Positions 36,236 to 48,860 of a DNA stretch of 64,000 bases are shown in pieces; positions within the stretch are counted from its first letter, which is position 1; each line of letters starts with the position of its first letter. Source of the DNA: Cladobotryum mycophilum (taxonomy: Eukaryota; Ascomycota; Sordariomycetes; Hypocreales; Hypocreaceae). The position numbers were made by a program, and so were the translations under genes. The stretch lies in contig JAVFKD010000004.1 of assembly GCA_036429605.1 (NCBI GenBank), forward strand, positions 2,790,001 through 2,854,000, read 5' to 3'. Below the pieces are notes generated by a model. That model did not search any database. It was not told the origin of the DNA and saw only the letters and a list, made by a program, of their open reading frames with translations.

Positions 36236-39200
36236 TTATATCCCCCCATGCAGCCCATCGACAACACTACCCAACATCTTCAACCCATAAAACTTGGCCA
36301 CCCTCCTCATCACGCTCAACTTGCGCACCACTTCATCCCTCGACACAATCTCCTTCCACTCCCCACTGCAGGTACAATGCTCCATCAGCTCATTCACCCT
36401 CAGCGCGCCGCACCGCTCGCACTTGAGATCCTGCGTCGCCCACTCCGTCGTCCAGCCCTCCACCGCGGCGACGAGCCGCTCCTCAATGGCCACGCGATCG
36501 TATTCGCTGCCGCAGAAGCTGCAGTTCCAGCCGCTCGCGCTGTCCGTCGCGATGCCAAACAGATCCTCGTCGCGGCAGAAGTCCAGGTCGCGGGCCATGG
36601 TGCAGCTGTCGCACGAGATCTGCACGAGCTTCAGGCTCTCCGAGGGGTTGGCGAATGTGCCTTCCTTGGAGAACTCGCGGATTTCGAACATGGCGAGGAG
36701 TTCCTTGCGCAGGAGACGTGCTTCTAGGGTGATGTTCCTGTCCAGGGATAGGACTTGCATGACGGACTTGACTAGCTCGAGGATCGGATTGCGTGGCTGG
36801 AGATGTGAGCCGGGGAGAGTGGGAAAACTGTAATCGTTGGCTAGCTCGGGATGAAGCATCTCGCGTTTCTGCTGGCTGATGAGACCGAGAATAGCCTTTT
36901 TGAACGGCTTCTCAAAGGCCTTGCCAAGGAGGATCTGCGTCTCGCCATTCCCCTCCTCATTATTGCGATTTGGCAGCTGGGTAAGCCGTGGCGTGGCATC
37001 GGGATCATTGGAGTTTGGCCGTTTGAGAGCATGCATGAGCTGGATAAACTCAATTACCCAATCTTGGAAAGTGGGCTGCAGACGGGCAGGAAGGAAAGTG
37101 GCCATTTGCCAGTGCATAATGGTCTCGAGATTCTGCTCGTCGGCCTCGATGACCTCCTGGCAAGCTCGGCCGCCGTAGTTGAACTCGTCGTACCATACCA
37201 GATAGTCCCAATACTCCTTGATTTCCAAGTCGATAAAGTGGAAGAGGGGCTTGCTCTTGATGGACTTGATGATGTACTGGCTGTAAGCAAATGCATTGCC
37301 CACTTCGGCTTTTGTGGTCTGAAGGATCAAACGGTTGGCATTGGCAAAGACAACCTGCGACCCAACGCGTCGGAAGTCCGCCATGAGCTGCTGGAAGGCT
37401 TTGCGGGACATCATCTGCACATAGTAATGCAGGGCCCGATCGTACATGCACGAATCCGGGCTCTCGACCCATCGGACGAGGTGCTGGACCATGACGTCGG
37501 CCATGGTGCTCCCGCGACATGCCTCTGCCCACCACGCCTTGACCATTTCACGAAGGACAAGCACGCCAGCATTCGCAAACCCGTTTTCCGAGGCAAGCAC
37601 TTCTGACCCGTCTGCTGTGGGGTTGAACGATATTGACTCGGAGCCTTCCAGTTCGTTGATCAGGGATGAGGTCAGGATTGTGTTGATCCCGAGGTTGCGA
37701 ACATCCAAGTCGATACAAACAGATGCAAATGTTCCTGGATTGTTGATGTTGGGCATCTTAACCGTATCAAGGGGTCCAAGAATATCATCATTTTCATAAC
37801 CTGCGTGATCCGGACGGGGGCTGGAGGACCACCACAACACAACACCATTGGCCTGTAACCGTCTGGCATAGGCAATGTCAATCAGGAATCGGGGGTCGTC
37901 GCGCTCGAGGTTGCACAGCGGCACATCGCCGTATCGCGCGAGGGCCGTCAGATGCAAGATCCAGGACCCAAGTCCCAGGTAATGCCCGACCAAACGTCGT
38001 GCTATGACGGCCTGCCAACCCAATGGAGGCAACGAACTGTCCGAGGCATCGTACTTTAGAGGCAGGACGGGAAACTCGCCTAGGATGGGAATATCATGCA
38101 CAAGGAGGTTGCGCTGCGATGATTGAATAACCATCATTTGCGGCCGATTCTCGTCCTTGCGCATCTTTCTCACAATGTCGGCAATCTCCAAGTGAGCCTT
38201 GCGCCTTGTCGTGACCTGCGTAATCTTAAAGGTAACCTTTTCCTGATACGTGAAGCAGTCCTGCCAGTTTGAGCCTGCGGCTTCCTGCGCGCGCTTGGTC
38301 AACAATTCGGAATACATCTTTGTGATGTTGGGAAGATCCTGGCCCGAGTCTCTACTCTTTTGCAGAATCACCACGTGTGCTTGATCGCCAGTGGTGGAGA
38401 AAACACCGAAAATTTGGCGCTCGCCTGCTGTGATGTGGGAGATGTAGATGTAAGCCAAGGACGAGGAATCAAGATATGTTCTTGCTTTGACTGGCCTCTT
38501 GAGACCCATCAGATCAAATCCTTGTTCCAGACCCTTTCCAAGGACGGCATGCTGGTCGTCATCGATTGTGCACATGTTGCCCAGCCGGAGAACCGCTCGA
38601 ATATTTAGCGGGACTTGTTTTTCGTACACGCCTTCCACACTGGGATGACTGAATAAGACCGAAAACTTCTCTGCTTCGTTAAAGTAGACGTCTTCGGGTA
38701 CGGTGAGCTTGAAAAGATGCTTGGACTGATGCCCATTGGGGAGAGTATGATTAACTTGTTCCACCTCACACCCATCAATTTCGACGTCTGGGAGCTCTTC
38801 GCTCTTCAGATTAAGGAAGACCTGCCGAGGCACGTTGATCTTGATTGTGTGGATCTTGGCGTCGATCATCACGAAAGCGGTCACAACTCCTGGCGTGTCT
38901 GTTGGCCGAACATGGAGCAGCTGCCATGTGCTCATAAATGTCAAGTGTGCTTGCTTCATGAACGTTTGCTGAAGGTTATTGCCGGCGTTGCCTCTTCGAT
39001 CGCCAAATAGCTGTCGTCTGCGAGCTCGTGATACCTTTTGCAGCTTCCACTTCATCTTCTGATACTCTAGGAACCCAACATAGTCATCCGAGGGATTAGG
39101 CATGACTTTCGGCAACGCTGCCATTGGGTTGGTATTCTCTGTCGGTTCAGGGGACTTTCTCTTCTGCGCGGTCGCCTGCTGCGACGATGCTACAGCTGAG

Positions 39201-42200
39201 CTGAGCTGCTTCGGTTTCAGCAACTGGCTGCCAAAGTCTTCCAAGTCACCGAGCTGAGTGCCGTTGATATTGGTAATATCTCCGAGGGGCTCTTTCGGTT
39301 TCTCTTTGCTGAACAGGTCGGTGAGCTTCTTCTGCTTCATCTTATCCTCCTTGATGTTGATCCTTCTCTGAAGCCAGTCGGGATGCGGTACTCGAGGTAC
39401 CGGATTGCGGACCTTTTGTAGCGCAGCAGGAATGGTGATGAGCTTCTGAATGACCGAGCCAAGACGCTCCAAGTAGTAATCCCAATCCAAGAGAGCTCGA
39501 GGATCAGTGTTGGTGGGTTCTTCCTTTAGCCATTTCTTGAGATATGATCGTTTGACGGATTCCTCAGCAGAGAAAATAGCCACAGGAACGGCTCGCTCTG
39601 TGACTGGAGCATTCCTGGGTCTCGCACAGATAATAAATTTACAGTTCAATCCCTTGTCTTTCACCATCTGCTCGCCCAAGAAGTCTGCCAGACGTCGTGC
39701 CGTCGTGATACTCGTCGACTTCTGAGTTCCATACTCTTCCAGGGTCTTTGACATGCTTCGGTTCTCGGAAATCAGTTCCATCAGTTCCTCGTCTGCGAGT
39801 GTCGAACCCTTGTTGTGCAGCACATCTAGCCACTGATTGGCAACCTTTGCTACCGCAGTATAACACTCTGTCAGATCCTCTCCCTCGAGGAAAAATTTGA
39901 AGATTTGCTGTTGGAAAATCTTGATGAGCTTCAGCTCACCACGACGCTTCACCTCAAAACCCTTCAATTCGGCCAAACTGCCATCATCGTTGAAAACGGC
40001 ATATCGCTTCTTCAAATTCTTGTCCTCTTCTTTCGACGTGGGCAGAATCATGGCTTTGTATGGGCCATCGACTTCGAAGAAGATGGAGTTATCGCTGTGC
40101 GTCTCATACTTGAAATTCTTGGCGTCCACCAGAGTTTGGTACTGATGGTTCGTGAACTTGTCGTGCACAAGGTGGTTAAGCATGACACAGGGGTATGATA
40201 TGTTCATCTTCTTGCCACCCTTCATTTTGAAAGAAAAATTCTCCGGGAAGGTGGCGGGAAGCATACACCAAATACCGTCAGTGTCCAGCTCAAGGGGTCG
40301 CCCAAGACGCTCAACAAGCTGTCGGGCCAGCTGAATAATGGTAGCTCCAGTCAAACAAGTGACGCCAGCCATTTCCATGGAGTACCATCGCGAACCTTTT
40401 CTCATGACATAACCATAGAAGGAGTTCAAAATGACCTTGTGGGCCAATTGCAGCGAGTCGAAGAGAATAATCATCTTCTTGGCGTCATCAATCTCATTAG
40501 ACGCTGCTCCAGCGGATTTCAACTGATCCGTCTTTCCTTTCCACACTTTTGCCTTTCCCTTGTAGTCGTATCGTCTATCACGGAAGTCTCGCACAGTATT
40601 AATATAGAATGGGTTTTCTCGCTGGCAGATGATGGCCTCTCGAACAATTGTCGTAGAGTCGTGAATTTTGTGATATACTTTTTGAGAGTAGAGCGTGAGA
40701 CGCTTCCTCACCAAGGCTGCCTGCTCATCTATCGATAGCTCTTGGAACTTGCGCATCGGGGAGTCGGGATATTTGCCAGGGAATTTTTCATTCTCAAGGG
40801 CGTTTCGGATCATGTTGTATTCGTCTCTCTTGGCTGGTATGTACTCTCCTCTCCATGCCCATGGCATTCGCCTGTCGCAAGTCTTCCCCGGCCGGTTGAA
40901 GTCGCAGGCAGCACAATCTGATTCCGAAATCATAGAGTCCGGCTGCAATCGATTTGTCGTCATGATGTTTGGATACATGGAGGCGACATCCAAATGGTAT
41001 ATGAGCGGCCTTTCAGTCCGATTTGGGCTTTCTTTTAACTTTTCAAGTCGAGCTCTGATCTGCTCCTTGACCTCATCGTAATTTTCGACGTCTTCGAGTT
41101 TCTTGTTCTCTTCCACAGTAATGACGAATTTCAGTGCGGCATCCAAGTCCCTGAGCAGTTCATCCACCGCACCGGGATCGACAGAAAAGTTGACAGGAAT
41201 ATCGGCACGGAATACACCAGCTTCGATACTTTCGACGTGACCACCGACATATGTTTCGGAATCAAGCAAATGGCCATCCCAAAAGGCCTCTTTTGGAGTT
41301 ATATGCTTGTTCGGAAGAACAATCTCTTTCTGGTACGCCTGCACCATGAGCAGCATTTCACAAAGTGTACCTGTTCCCTTTCTCAACACATCATCGCCTC
41401 CCAGCGGCAAGATGGTACAGAGCGAGAAGATGAAGGGATGCACGTATTTCATGTACAGATAGTAGGTAGCGACCGCATCGGAAACTGAATACTCTGCCAA
41501 CGTTTGCGGCCGTTCCTGCGCATAGGGCGTCATCAATTCGGGGTCAAGTTCATCAGGGTCATAACCAAGCTTGGCGACAGTGACGGCCTTGAGACCTCGA
41601 GATCCCTGGGGAAGATAGGAATCACGATTCACCCAGTGGAAACAATCCATGTGCACACTGTAGTTGCACTGGAATTGATCCTCGCTGTTCTTCCTCCAGC
41701 CAATTTCCTGGTACATGTCGATACCATTGACACTTGCTCTAGCTTCCACAAAAGGCCAATCGAAAAAGTCACCGTTGTAAGTCGCGATAACCGTAGGCCG
41801 TGCTTCCTTGATGTGGAGAAAGAATCGCTCAATGACAGCCTTTTCATCTGGTTCGTTGAAAATCATAAAGGGACCAGGATATTCTGGTTTCGGCGTATAG
41901 TCAAAGTCGCCAATATCTTCGGAAATAATTTCTCGATTAGTGATTAAGAAACCCTGGCCGTCTATCATGTACGAAATCATCATAATCTGGTCGATGGCGG
42001 CATCGGGGAATTTGAGTGGTAGTTTGGTCGTTTCGATATCGTATGCCAGGACAACTGGATCTGCTGGAAGGGATCTCTCCGTGTTCGGGTAAAGCTTCGT
42101 GACACCATGTTTTGCTTCGACAAAGTACCATGATCCGGCTCGTATATCTGAGAGCTGTGTTAGTCTGACAAGGATAGACTTCAAGTCAAGTTGTAGGCTC

Positions 42201-43009
42201 TCTACCTAAATCTATCATTACTCTAACGTGGTATGGCACATCATACTCGCGAATATCAACAACGAAGTCGCTTGCATCAGAAATTGCAGTGTTCGTATTT
42301 CGTTCGTCATCTCGTAAATCATCAAAGAGATCAAAATTATTGGTTGACCTGTGATTGTGTTAGCATCGTTTTGCAGTGGACTATGTAGCCCAGAGCAGAC
42401 TCACGTAGCAACCTCGGCGTATGCATCCATGGCATTCATATTCTTCCTATTCCTCTCCGCAATCGGCATGATATCTCTCCTGGCCGACATCAAGTCTTGA
42501 ACATTGGCAAATCTGAGCTCGATAAAAGTCCGTCGATAGCCTAGCAAGTGGTTCGGCATGCTCAGATCCTCCTTTTCTACCCTCTTGACCGATTTGACAA
42601 CTCCGTCGCCAGGTACTCTCTTGACCCATTCTTCAACCTCAGACTCATGACCTTTCTTGACGGCGATCAAGAAGTAGGGGTCATACTCGATGGTAGCTTT
42701 GAAAGTCGATCCGTCCAGCTCGATGAAGTAGCAGTCCAACGCAGCTCGGCCGCCAGGTATCCTCTCATCCTCAATGGATGTCGGTTGAACATTGACTAGC
42801 CACCCTGCCTTCTTCTTGCCACTCTCGTATCTGGCGAACCCCATCTTGTCGTCGATAGTCTGCGCCAGGCGTGTGCGTTCCCATTTCTCGTCGGCGGAGG
42901 TGCCTTCTGCCCTGGAAGAGGCAGCGAATGTTCGTGTTTTGCCATGATAGGCAACTTTCCCACCTCGCTTAAAGCCCTTTTGTGGGCGTCGAAGACTGGT
43001 GTTGGGCAT
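36236..43009 (-). CDS. POL2: DNA polymerase epsilon catalytic subunit A
   Basis: The leading-strand replicative polymerase with 3'-5' proofreading, acting in the nucleus. Exons are 43009-42405, 42348-42206 and 42147-36236, giving 2,219 residues. The exonuclease motif I D-I-E falls at residues 286-288, next to YNGDFFDWPF (Exo II) and YSVSDAVATYY (Exo III). Polymerase motifs include DVASMYPNIM (A), KVILNSFYGYVMRKGSRW (B) and ELDTDGIW (C). The C-terminal half is the inactive B-family repeat, ending in two Cys-rich modules: CDSC...WNCSFCGSEYD, and CERCGALRV...HCTC. I chose the ATG at 43009 (MPNTSLRRPQ) over 43072 because the Arg-rich N-terminus of fungal Pol2 begins there. Every catalytic residue I can check is present, and the reading frame is unbroken over 6.6 kb. 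Confidence 0.97.
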
Positions 43010-43552
43010 CTTGGGAAGGGGGTTGCTTTTAAGGAGTGAGCTGCCAGGGCTCGAGCTATTGTCGAGATGCAAACTCGAGTTGATCGACTTGTGTCTTCGT
43101 CATGAGATGTCGTATCGTAAATTCCAAATTCGGTGTTTATTGCGGATATGTTTTTTAACCCAAGTAATACACCACCACTCTGGTTGCAATTCGCAATTGG
43201 TTTTGACGATTTCAATATTCTATAGGTGCAAAGTACGGAGCACTGTCTGAGACGGCAATGGCCCGTAATCCAAAATGAGAACCTGGTCCACTGTCTAGGT
43301 AGGTAGTGAGGTGGATTGGTAGGTAGGGGAGACGCGCCTCAACGCGGTCAGCGCGCGACATACCCCACGGCGCCACAAGTCTTAATTGATTTTCAGCCAC
43401 ATATCCTAACTCAGGTACACCGTTGCACCAGCCACGGTTTGCGGGCAAGCAATGTTTTCTGCCGTCATAAGATCCATGTTGGTGGGCGACGACATCAGAT
43501 TGAGCTTACAGACATTCCATGCTACCAATTGCGACAAACGAGGTAGCCAGAA
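43010..43552. promoter_or_regulatory. divergent POL2/COX20 promoter region
   Basis: About 540 bp between divergent genes. It carries a cluster of GGTAGGTA-type motifs at about 43296-43327. I looked for MluI cell-cycle boxes (ACGCGT) and saw none. Confidence 0.45.
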
Positions 43553-44144
43553 ATGGCGCCGAATAGCGAAGATGGACAAACGGGTCCGAACGACAAGGTC
43601 CTCCATGTCTGGTCAAAGCCAATAGAAGAGGGAGATCATGTCCCGGGGCAGAACCCCAATGCATCATCCAATGGGACAACAGCTCCAAAGACCAACTTTT
43701 CCGAGGCCGTTTCCATGATTAAGACGGATGACTTTATCAACATCGCAAACACCCCCTGTGCTAGACAAGGATTCTTGGCCGGAATTGCATCCGGCGCTGG
43801 TCTGGGTGGTTTGAAATTCGTCGTGCAAGGTTAGCGGCCGAGCTCTGCTTTTATAGTCTTGGAGGGGATTATAAGCTGATGTTGGGGAAAAAATTATTAT
43901 TATAGGAAATGCGACGAGAGCTGCAAACTGGGCAGTTGGCTTCTTTGTCCTGGGGAGCATAGCATCATTCGAGTACTGCCAATATCAACGACGTGCCGAG
44001 CGCATACAAATGAAGCGACATATTGAGGTCGTCACGGAGAATAGGAGAGAGCAGGCAAAGAAGTTGGCAGACGAGAAGAGGGAACAAAGGAGAGCAGAAG
44101 AGGGGCAGAAAGCAAAAGAAAAATCTTGGTATAAGTTCTGGTAA
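43553..44144 (+). CDS. COX20: COX20-like cytochrome c oxidase assembly protein
   Basis: Cox20 is an inner mitochondrial membrane chaperone for newly made Cox2. Exon 1 is 43553-43829, the intron is 43830-43905 and exon 2 is 43906-44144, giving 171 residues. The N-terminal ~65 residues are polar. The family core follows: FINIANTPCARQGFLAGIASG (first TM segment with Gly-rich turns), then NWAVGFFVLGSIASFEYCQY (second TM segment). The C-terminal tail is highly charged (Lys/Arg/Glu, probable coiled coil) and ends SWYKFW. The order of elements and the length agree with fungal Cox20 (FAM36A family). Confidence 0.88.
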
Positions 44145-44568
44145 AAAGAAGCTTGGGACTACTACCCATGTACAATTATGTATACCTATCTCTATCTATC
44201 CCTTCACATTTATATGCCACGGGTTTGAGGAGACTCGCCGAAACGAAGTACATGATGGAAATCAAAATTTCATTCGACTAAGCACAGCTAGATGATTTAG
44301 AAACCATTCGATGAATGTTGAAGCGTATAGAAGCCACCAGGCTGAACCGTCCCAACGCCAGCCTTTGCCAAAGGACAATCCGCCGCCCGAATACCATCGT
44401 TCCATAATGCCATAAGTTTCCTTCCCGAAAACACCAATTACTCCTATAAATCAAATCTCACATGCTCTCTCCCTCTCCATCATACACCAGGCGGTCGTTT
44501 GTGATGCCCGTATCTTGCGCCTAAACAGTATAAATTCCATGCCTCCCCATGTATTGTATCATCAAGTG
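44145..44568. other. convergent 3' region after COX20
   Basis: About 420 bp between converging stop codons, with AT-rich 3' UTR-like sequence at 44160-44230. No gene is supported. Confidence 0.4.
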
Positions 44569-45427
44569 TCATCCTGTCGTGACGGCGATATTTCGGCGTT
44601 CTGCGTCCATAAACCGCACTCTTCTGGGTGGTGACTTGTTATCTCGCCTTGCCGCAAGGATCTCTCCACGGCGTCTCTGGCTCCTCTTGGCTCTAGCCTC
44701 GCTCTCTTCACGCTTACGGTACTCGGCCATTTGCTGTCGTCGTTTCAATACTCTCGCATGCGCCAACGCCGGCGAGGGCTTGAATCCAATGCCATTAATA
44801 CCAGTACCGTCATCATCCTCGTCGTTGGGGTCGTAGATTGTGATTTCATCTTCGTGCCAGGTCAACGCTGCACGCACGGGGTCTGTGATCTCCGCCTCGT
44901 CATCGGCATCGGACTGGCCATCCTGAGCCTGGCCCTTTTTGGTACGCAATGGGGGTGCCGGCTCTCTTCTTGCCTCTCGACTTTGACTCGGATAGGCGGT
45001 TGATGGAAGGATAGGCTCTCTGTAAACTACCATCTGATGATGGTGAGGACAGAGGGGGCACATCAAGCAGGGGAATCTCCTGATTGTCGCTGCCAATGTC
45101 CGATAAGGCACTCGGTTCCGACTCGGGCTTGAACTCGGGCTCTGGCTGCGCTTGCGGCTGCATGACGTCTTGCATCACATCGTCTGGCTTCTGGCGTTTC
45201 CGCATCAAATTGTCCGTCTCCATGTCTATATCTTCTGCAGTTGCCCCACCCCCACTCCCCAGCATAAGGCCACGGAACCTGTGTACGACTGAAGATGGAG
45301 GGCTGCTGCGCCCATCGTCAGAAGGACCGGCACTAGACATGTCAAATGAGAATAGGAGAGGCGAGAAGGACAGTTCCTCTCCACGTTTGCGCTTTGGCGT
45401 CTGCTTCAATGGTGAGGGATCTGTCAT
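44569..45427 (-). CDS. conserved fungal acidic protein of unknown function
   Basis: I do not assign a function. The start is the ATG at 45427 (MTDPSPLKQTPKRKRGEE), with a basic NLS-like KRKR. The product is polar and Ser/Pro/Asp-rich, and becomes ordered near the C-terminus: TDPVRAALTWHEDEITIYDP, then DDDGTGINGIGFKPSPALA, then a charged helix ending in an SPPRRVRFMD segment. The frame breaks at a run of five G on the plus strand (44951-44955). Upstream reads ...SRGKKRAGT and downstream reads ...LRTKKGQAQDG; one base fewer joins them, giving 285 residues. The segment from AALTWHEDEI to the C-terminus looks like the conserved part. NLS-like clusters suggest a nuclear location; that is inference. 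The gene is probably intact apart from a sequence error. Confidence 0.75.
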
Positions 45428-47586
45428 CCTTGTGTGGTGCGTGTGCCCGTGTCTGTGTGTGTGTGTGTGGTGTGAATATGGGTGTGAATATGTGTGTGCA
45501 GTGACAAAGAAAAAGATGGGAAACTCGAGAGCCTCAAGTCTAGGTTACGCCTAATTATTAACGGGGAAATGCCAAATAAGGTACCCGTGAAGTTGGGCAG
45601 GGCTGCGTAAAGCGGTCAGCTCAAGCGGCCATTGTTGGCAGAACAGGAAACGAGGGAAAGAAAGGCTGGTTGCGTATGTGTGTGTGTGTGTTGTGCATGC
45701 CAGAAGTCAAGAGTTACCTTACCTAGTAGACTCACACACACACAAGGTAGGGGTAGAAGGTACCTTGATCGTCGCAAGCCTTTGGTTATAGCACAAAATC
45801 AGGCGTCTCTGAGCAGTGACATCCATGCCACGAAATAGGTATTACGCACTGTAAGAAATAGGGATGTGCTCAACTTGGGTAATACTACCCACTACTGCTA
45901 AAGTAGATAGAGAATACTTTGGTAGCTTAAACACGGTAGTTGTTTAGTGACTGAGCCTAGTGGTTTGAAACCCCCCAATTAAGGAGCATCCAAGGATGTC
46001 CAGGTGGTCAGCAGGCCATCGGATTAGCTGGGTCGATCATCAGCCCCACGTGAAAAGGCGGGAGGTGTTTGGTGACAACCTAAGCGTTTCATGGCAGGGA
46101 TTGGATAACCCAATGCAGAGAAGCCACAGGTAGAATGCAGTGACAAAGCATGGCGACGGAGATGCATATAAAATCCTGCATCCTCTTTCAAGTTTATACA
46201 CCATGTTCTTAACAAAAGTCTACTAATATATTTAATCGAGTTACCTATACATCAAGTGCTATTAGGTACCTACTTAGATACTTTGCCTTTGTTTGTTGCT
46301 CCAATACGAGATTCGGAGAATTACCAATTTATACTAATTGATTCAATCTCTTATTCACCCTTTAGGGATAGCCCGAGGCAAACCACGTCCCTTATCATGA
46401 GCCTGCGGGAAATCGTCATTCCACATGCACTGCAAGGTATAACAAGCATCAACCAAACTGGCGATTGGGACACGGCCCGACCAGGGACTTTTGTTTCTCA
46501 CATGCTAAAAGCATTGAATCTGCAAGAAGATGAAGATGGTTAATCTCTTGCCATGTGTAAGTATTTCTTTTTGGAATGAATTATGTGTATTCCTGTTATC
46601 TAGACCTCAGTTTCAGAGCCACTGAAGATTGGTCGCATTCGGCCGCTACTAAGCGTCTCCTCCTCCTACCGGAATTATAACATATTACTTTTCAAACTCA
46701 ACCATCCTTCATGACATCACACAACCTCAATGTTTAATCTGAATCATCGTATCAGTGGCGGTGGAGGGCCTCGGATTACGTATCCTTGACACTGCAACTG
46801 CAACCGCAAACTGCAATGCATGTCATGATATCGTATCTATGAGAGACTGTCTCGGTGAGGTGAGCCTCTCTGTGTAAGGAGGGAGCCAAAAACCCAAAAA
46901 CCAAAAGCCAATGCAGTGCCGTATAGCATCCTTGCAATACGCCGTTTTGTACCGCATGTAACTTCGGATCAATCTCGATCAAGCAACGGCAAAGCAGTAA
47001 TCCAGTGAATCGGTTGGATGGACAATGCCGATGGTGGATCCGCACCCCCGTTGCGTTGTTACATTCAACCTTTACATGCATCAGGGAAAAGCTTAGCAAA
47101 CATGGCATGAAAAAAAAAGTGAAAAGTGTAACAAGGGGGCCAAGATCAAGAATGACGAACAAAGACCTCACTCTATTTTGATTGCAACACACCACAACTT
47201 TAAAAATTCAACCAACAATTACAAATACCCCGCCCGAATGGCCCCGCAGTCGATCTATGACGGGTCATGGCGCGATAATAATGGAATGTAGCGTCTGAAG
47301 CAATGGTAATGCCATGTTGGCATGCGTGAGTGTGTGCTTGTGTGTGCTTGTGTGTGCGTGTGGTTGCAAGGTATGGCCGTCGTCGACCATGTTTGAGAAG
47401 TGGGTATAAATAACAAGGGTAATCACGAAATAGCCTGAATCCAGTTTTCTTCTTTTTTTCCCTTTTGAGAATCCATGTGGTTTTTTTCTATATAATCTTT
47501 ACCGGGTATATGCTGAATCGGCTGTCCACAGATTCGCTCATCCATCTATACTAGAAGAGGGTTAAGTCCATCCCCAACTTTTCAAG
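45428..47586. other. 2.2 kb intergenic region with microsatellites
   Basis: This lies between the divergent unknown acidic-protein gene and the aldose epimerase gene. It holds GT repeats at about 45451-45470 and 45676-45692, a CA repeat at about 45731-45745, and a 10-bp tandem repeat (unit tgtgtgcttg) at about 47331-47362. It also holds the possible small frame at 46397, listed separately. No recognisable gene is present otherwise. Confidence 0.5.
46397..46543 (+). CDS. possible small protein, unknown
   Basis: A 48-residue frame starts MSLREIVIPHALQGI and ends LNLQEDEDG. Its composition is more protein-like than its neighbours: balanced charge, a repeated Thr/Gly pattern and an acidic end. 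It also follows a leader-like stretch. I do not recognise it, and see no splice-consistent extension. It could be a real small gene, a fragment of a decayed gene, or chance. Confidence 0.25.
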   Translation: MSLREIVIPHALQGITSINQTGDWDTARPGTFVSHMLKALNLQEDEDG

Positions 47587-48612
47587 ATGGCTGACACATC
47601 CTTCACTTTCCTCCCTCTTGGAGCCATCATCCAAAACTTCAAGATCAAGGGTCTGGATATTGTCCTAAATTTCCCTACACAGGAACACTATGCCAAACAC
47701 AATTCCCCCTTTTTTGGAGAGACCATTGGCCGAATTGCCAACAGGGTCAAGGCTGCCAAGCTCAATAACCTCAATGGTGGCAGAGTCTATCCATTGGTGG
47801 CCAATGATGGACTAAATAGTCTGCATGGCGGCCATAAAGGCTGGGGAAAACGCATCTGGAATGGTCCAAAGGTTGTTGATTCAAGGGAGGTCCCTGGCGT
47901 GGATGGCTTGAAAGGCGGCGAGAGCGTCGAGTTCTCCCTTGTGAGCGAAGATGGTGATGAAGGCTACCCTGGCATTGTCGAGGCCAAAGTCACTTACACG
48001 GCCGGAAAACAGGATGTGAAGGGCAAAGAGGCCATTGTCCTGGGTATCGAATATGAGGCAAAGCTCGTCGGCGGCGCGGATGAAACGGCCATCAACTTGA
48101 CGAACCATTCCTACTTCAACCTCACTGGCGATCCCACAATCGATGAGACCATTGTCACTCTGGCCACCAACCAGCATCTGCCCATCGATTCGGAGTCGAT
48201 CCCCACAGGAGGCCCCACCCCCTTCCCAGACATCGACACCACCAAGCCCTTTGTCCTCAGAGCCTCGGAGCCAAATATCGACCACTGCTTCACCACCGCC
48301 GCCGACCCATCTTCCGTCCCCATCGACACCCGCTCCCAACCCCTGATCTGCAACGTCGAAGCCTCCCATCCCAAGACAGGCATCCACTTACAGATCCTCA
48401 GCACAGAACCCTCGTTCCAGTTCTATACTGGCCAGGGCACCGACGTACCGGCAGTTGGTGGCGCGCCAGCAAGGGGCAAGCGCAGCGGCTTCTGTTGCGA
48501 GCCCGGCCGTTGGGTGAATGCGATCAATGTCCCCGAATGGAGGGGCATGACCGTCTTGAAGAAGGGGGAAACATATGGCGCTAGGATTGTGTACAAGGCA
48601 TGGGCTGAATGA
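47587..48612 (+). CDS. aldose 1-epimerase (galactose mutarotase)
   Basis: The enzyme interconverts alpha and beta anomers of galactose and glucose in the cytosol, feeding the Leloir pathway. It is an intronless frame of 341 residues with no signal peptide. Family motifs are all present: FFGETIGRIANRV with the sugar-binding Asn/Arg, SLHGGHKGWGKRIW with the first His, NLTNHSYFNLTGD with the catalytic His, EPNIDHCF with the substrate-binding Asp, and SGFCCEPGRWVNAIN with the catalytic Glu. The length matches the family. No other galactose-pathway gene lies in the window. Confidence 0.95.
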   Translation: MADTSFTFLPLGAIIQNFKIKGLDIVLNFPTQEHYAKHNSPFFGETIGRIANRVKAAKLNNLNGGRVYPLVANDGLNSLHGGHKGWGKRIWNGPKVVDSREVPGVDGLKGGESVEFSLVSEDGDEGYPGIVEAKVTYTAGKQDVKGKEAIVLGIEYEAKLVGGADETAINLTNHSYFNLTGDPTIDETIVTLATNQHLPIDSESIPTGGPTPFPDIDTTKPFVLRASEPNIDHCFTTAADPSSVPIDTRSQPLICNVEASHPKTGIHLQILSTEPSFQFYTGQGTDVPAVGGAPARGKRSGFCCEPGRWVNAINVPEWRGMTVLKKGETYGARIVYKAWAE

Positions 48613-48860
48613 ATGGCAGCAGACGTAAAAAAGACCCAAGGGGTCTATCTTGTGTGTATATGTATGCTTCAATTGGGTATTCGTTCGGATAACAAGCTCG
48701 AATTATTATTTCATTAAGCCACGGTATGAGGCTAAATAATCGCAACACCCTTTCGCTCTGTCCCGCTCCGTACCCTGCTTCTTATCCCTTTTCACAGCAA
48801 TCAGCATTGTGCCCAGTAGTCAAACAAACATATATACACAGCAACTGAACCAGCAGTCGC

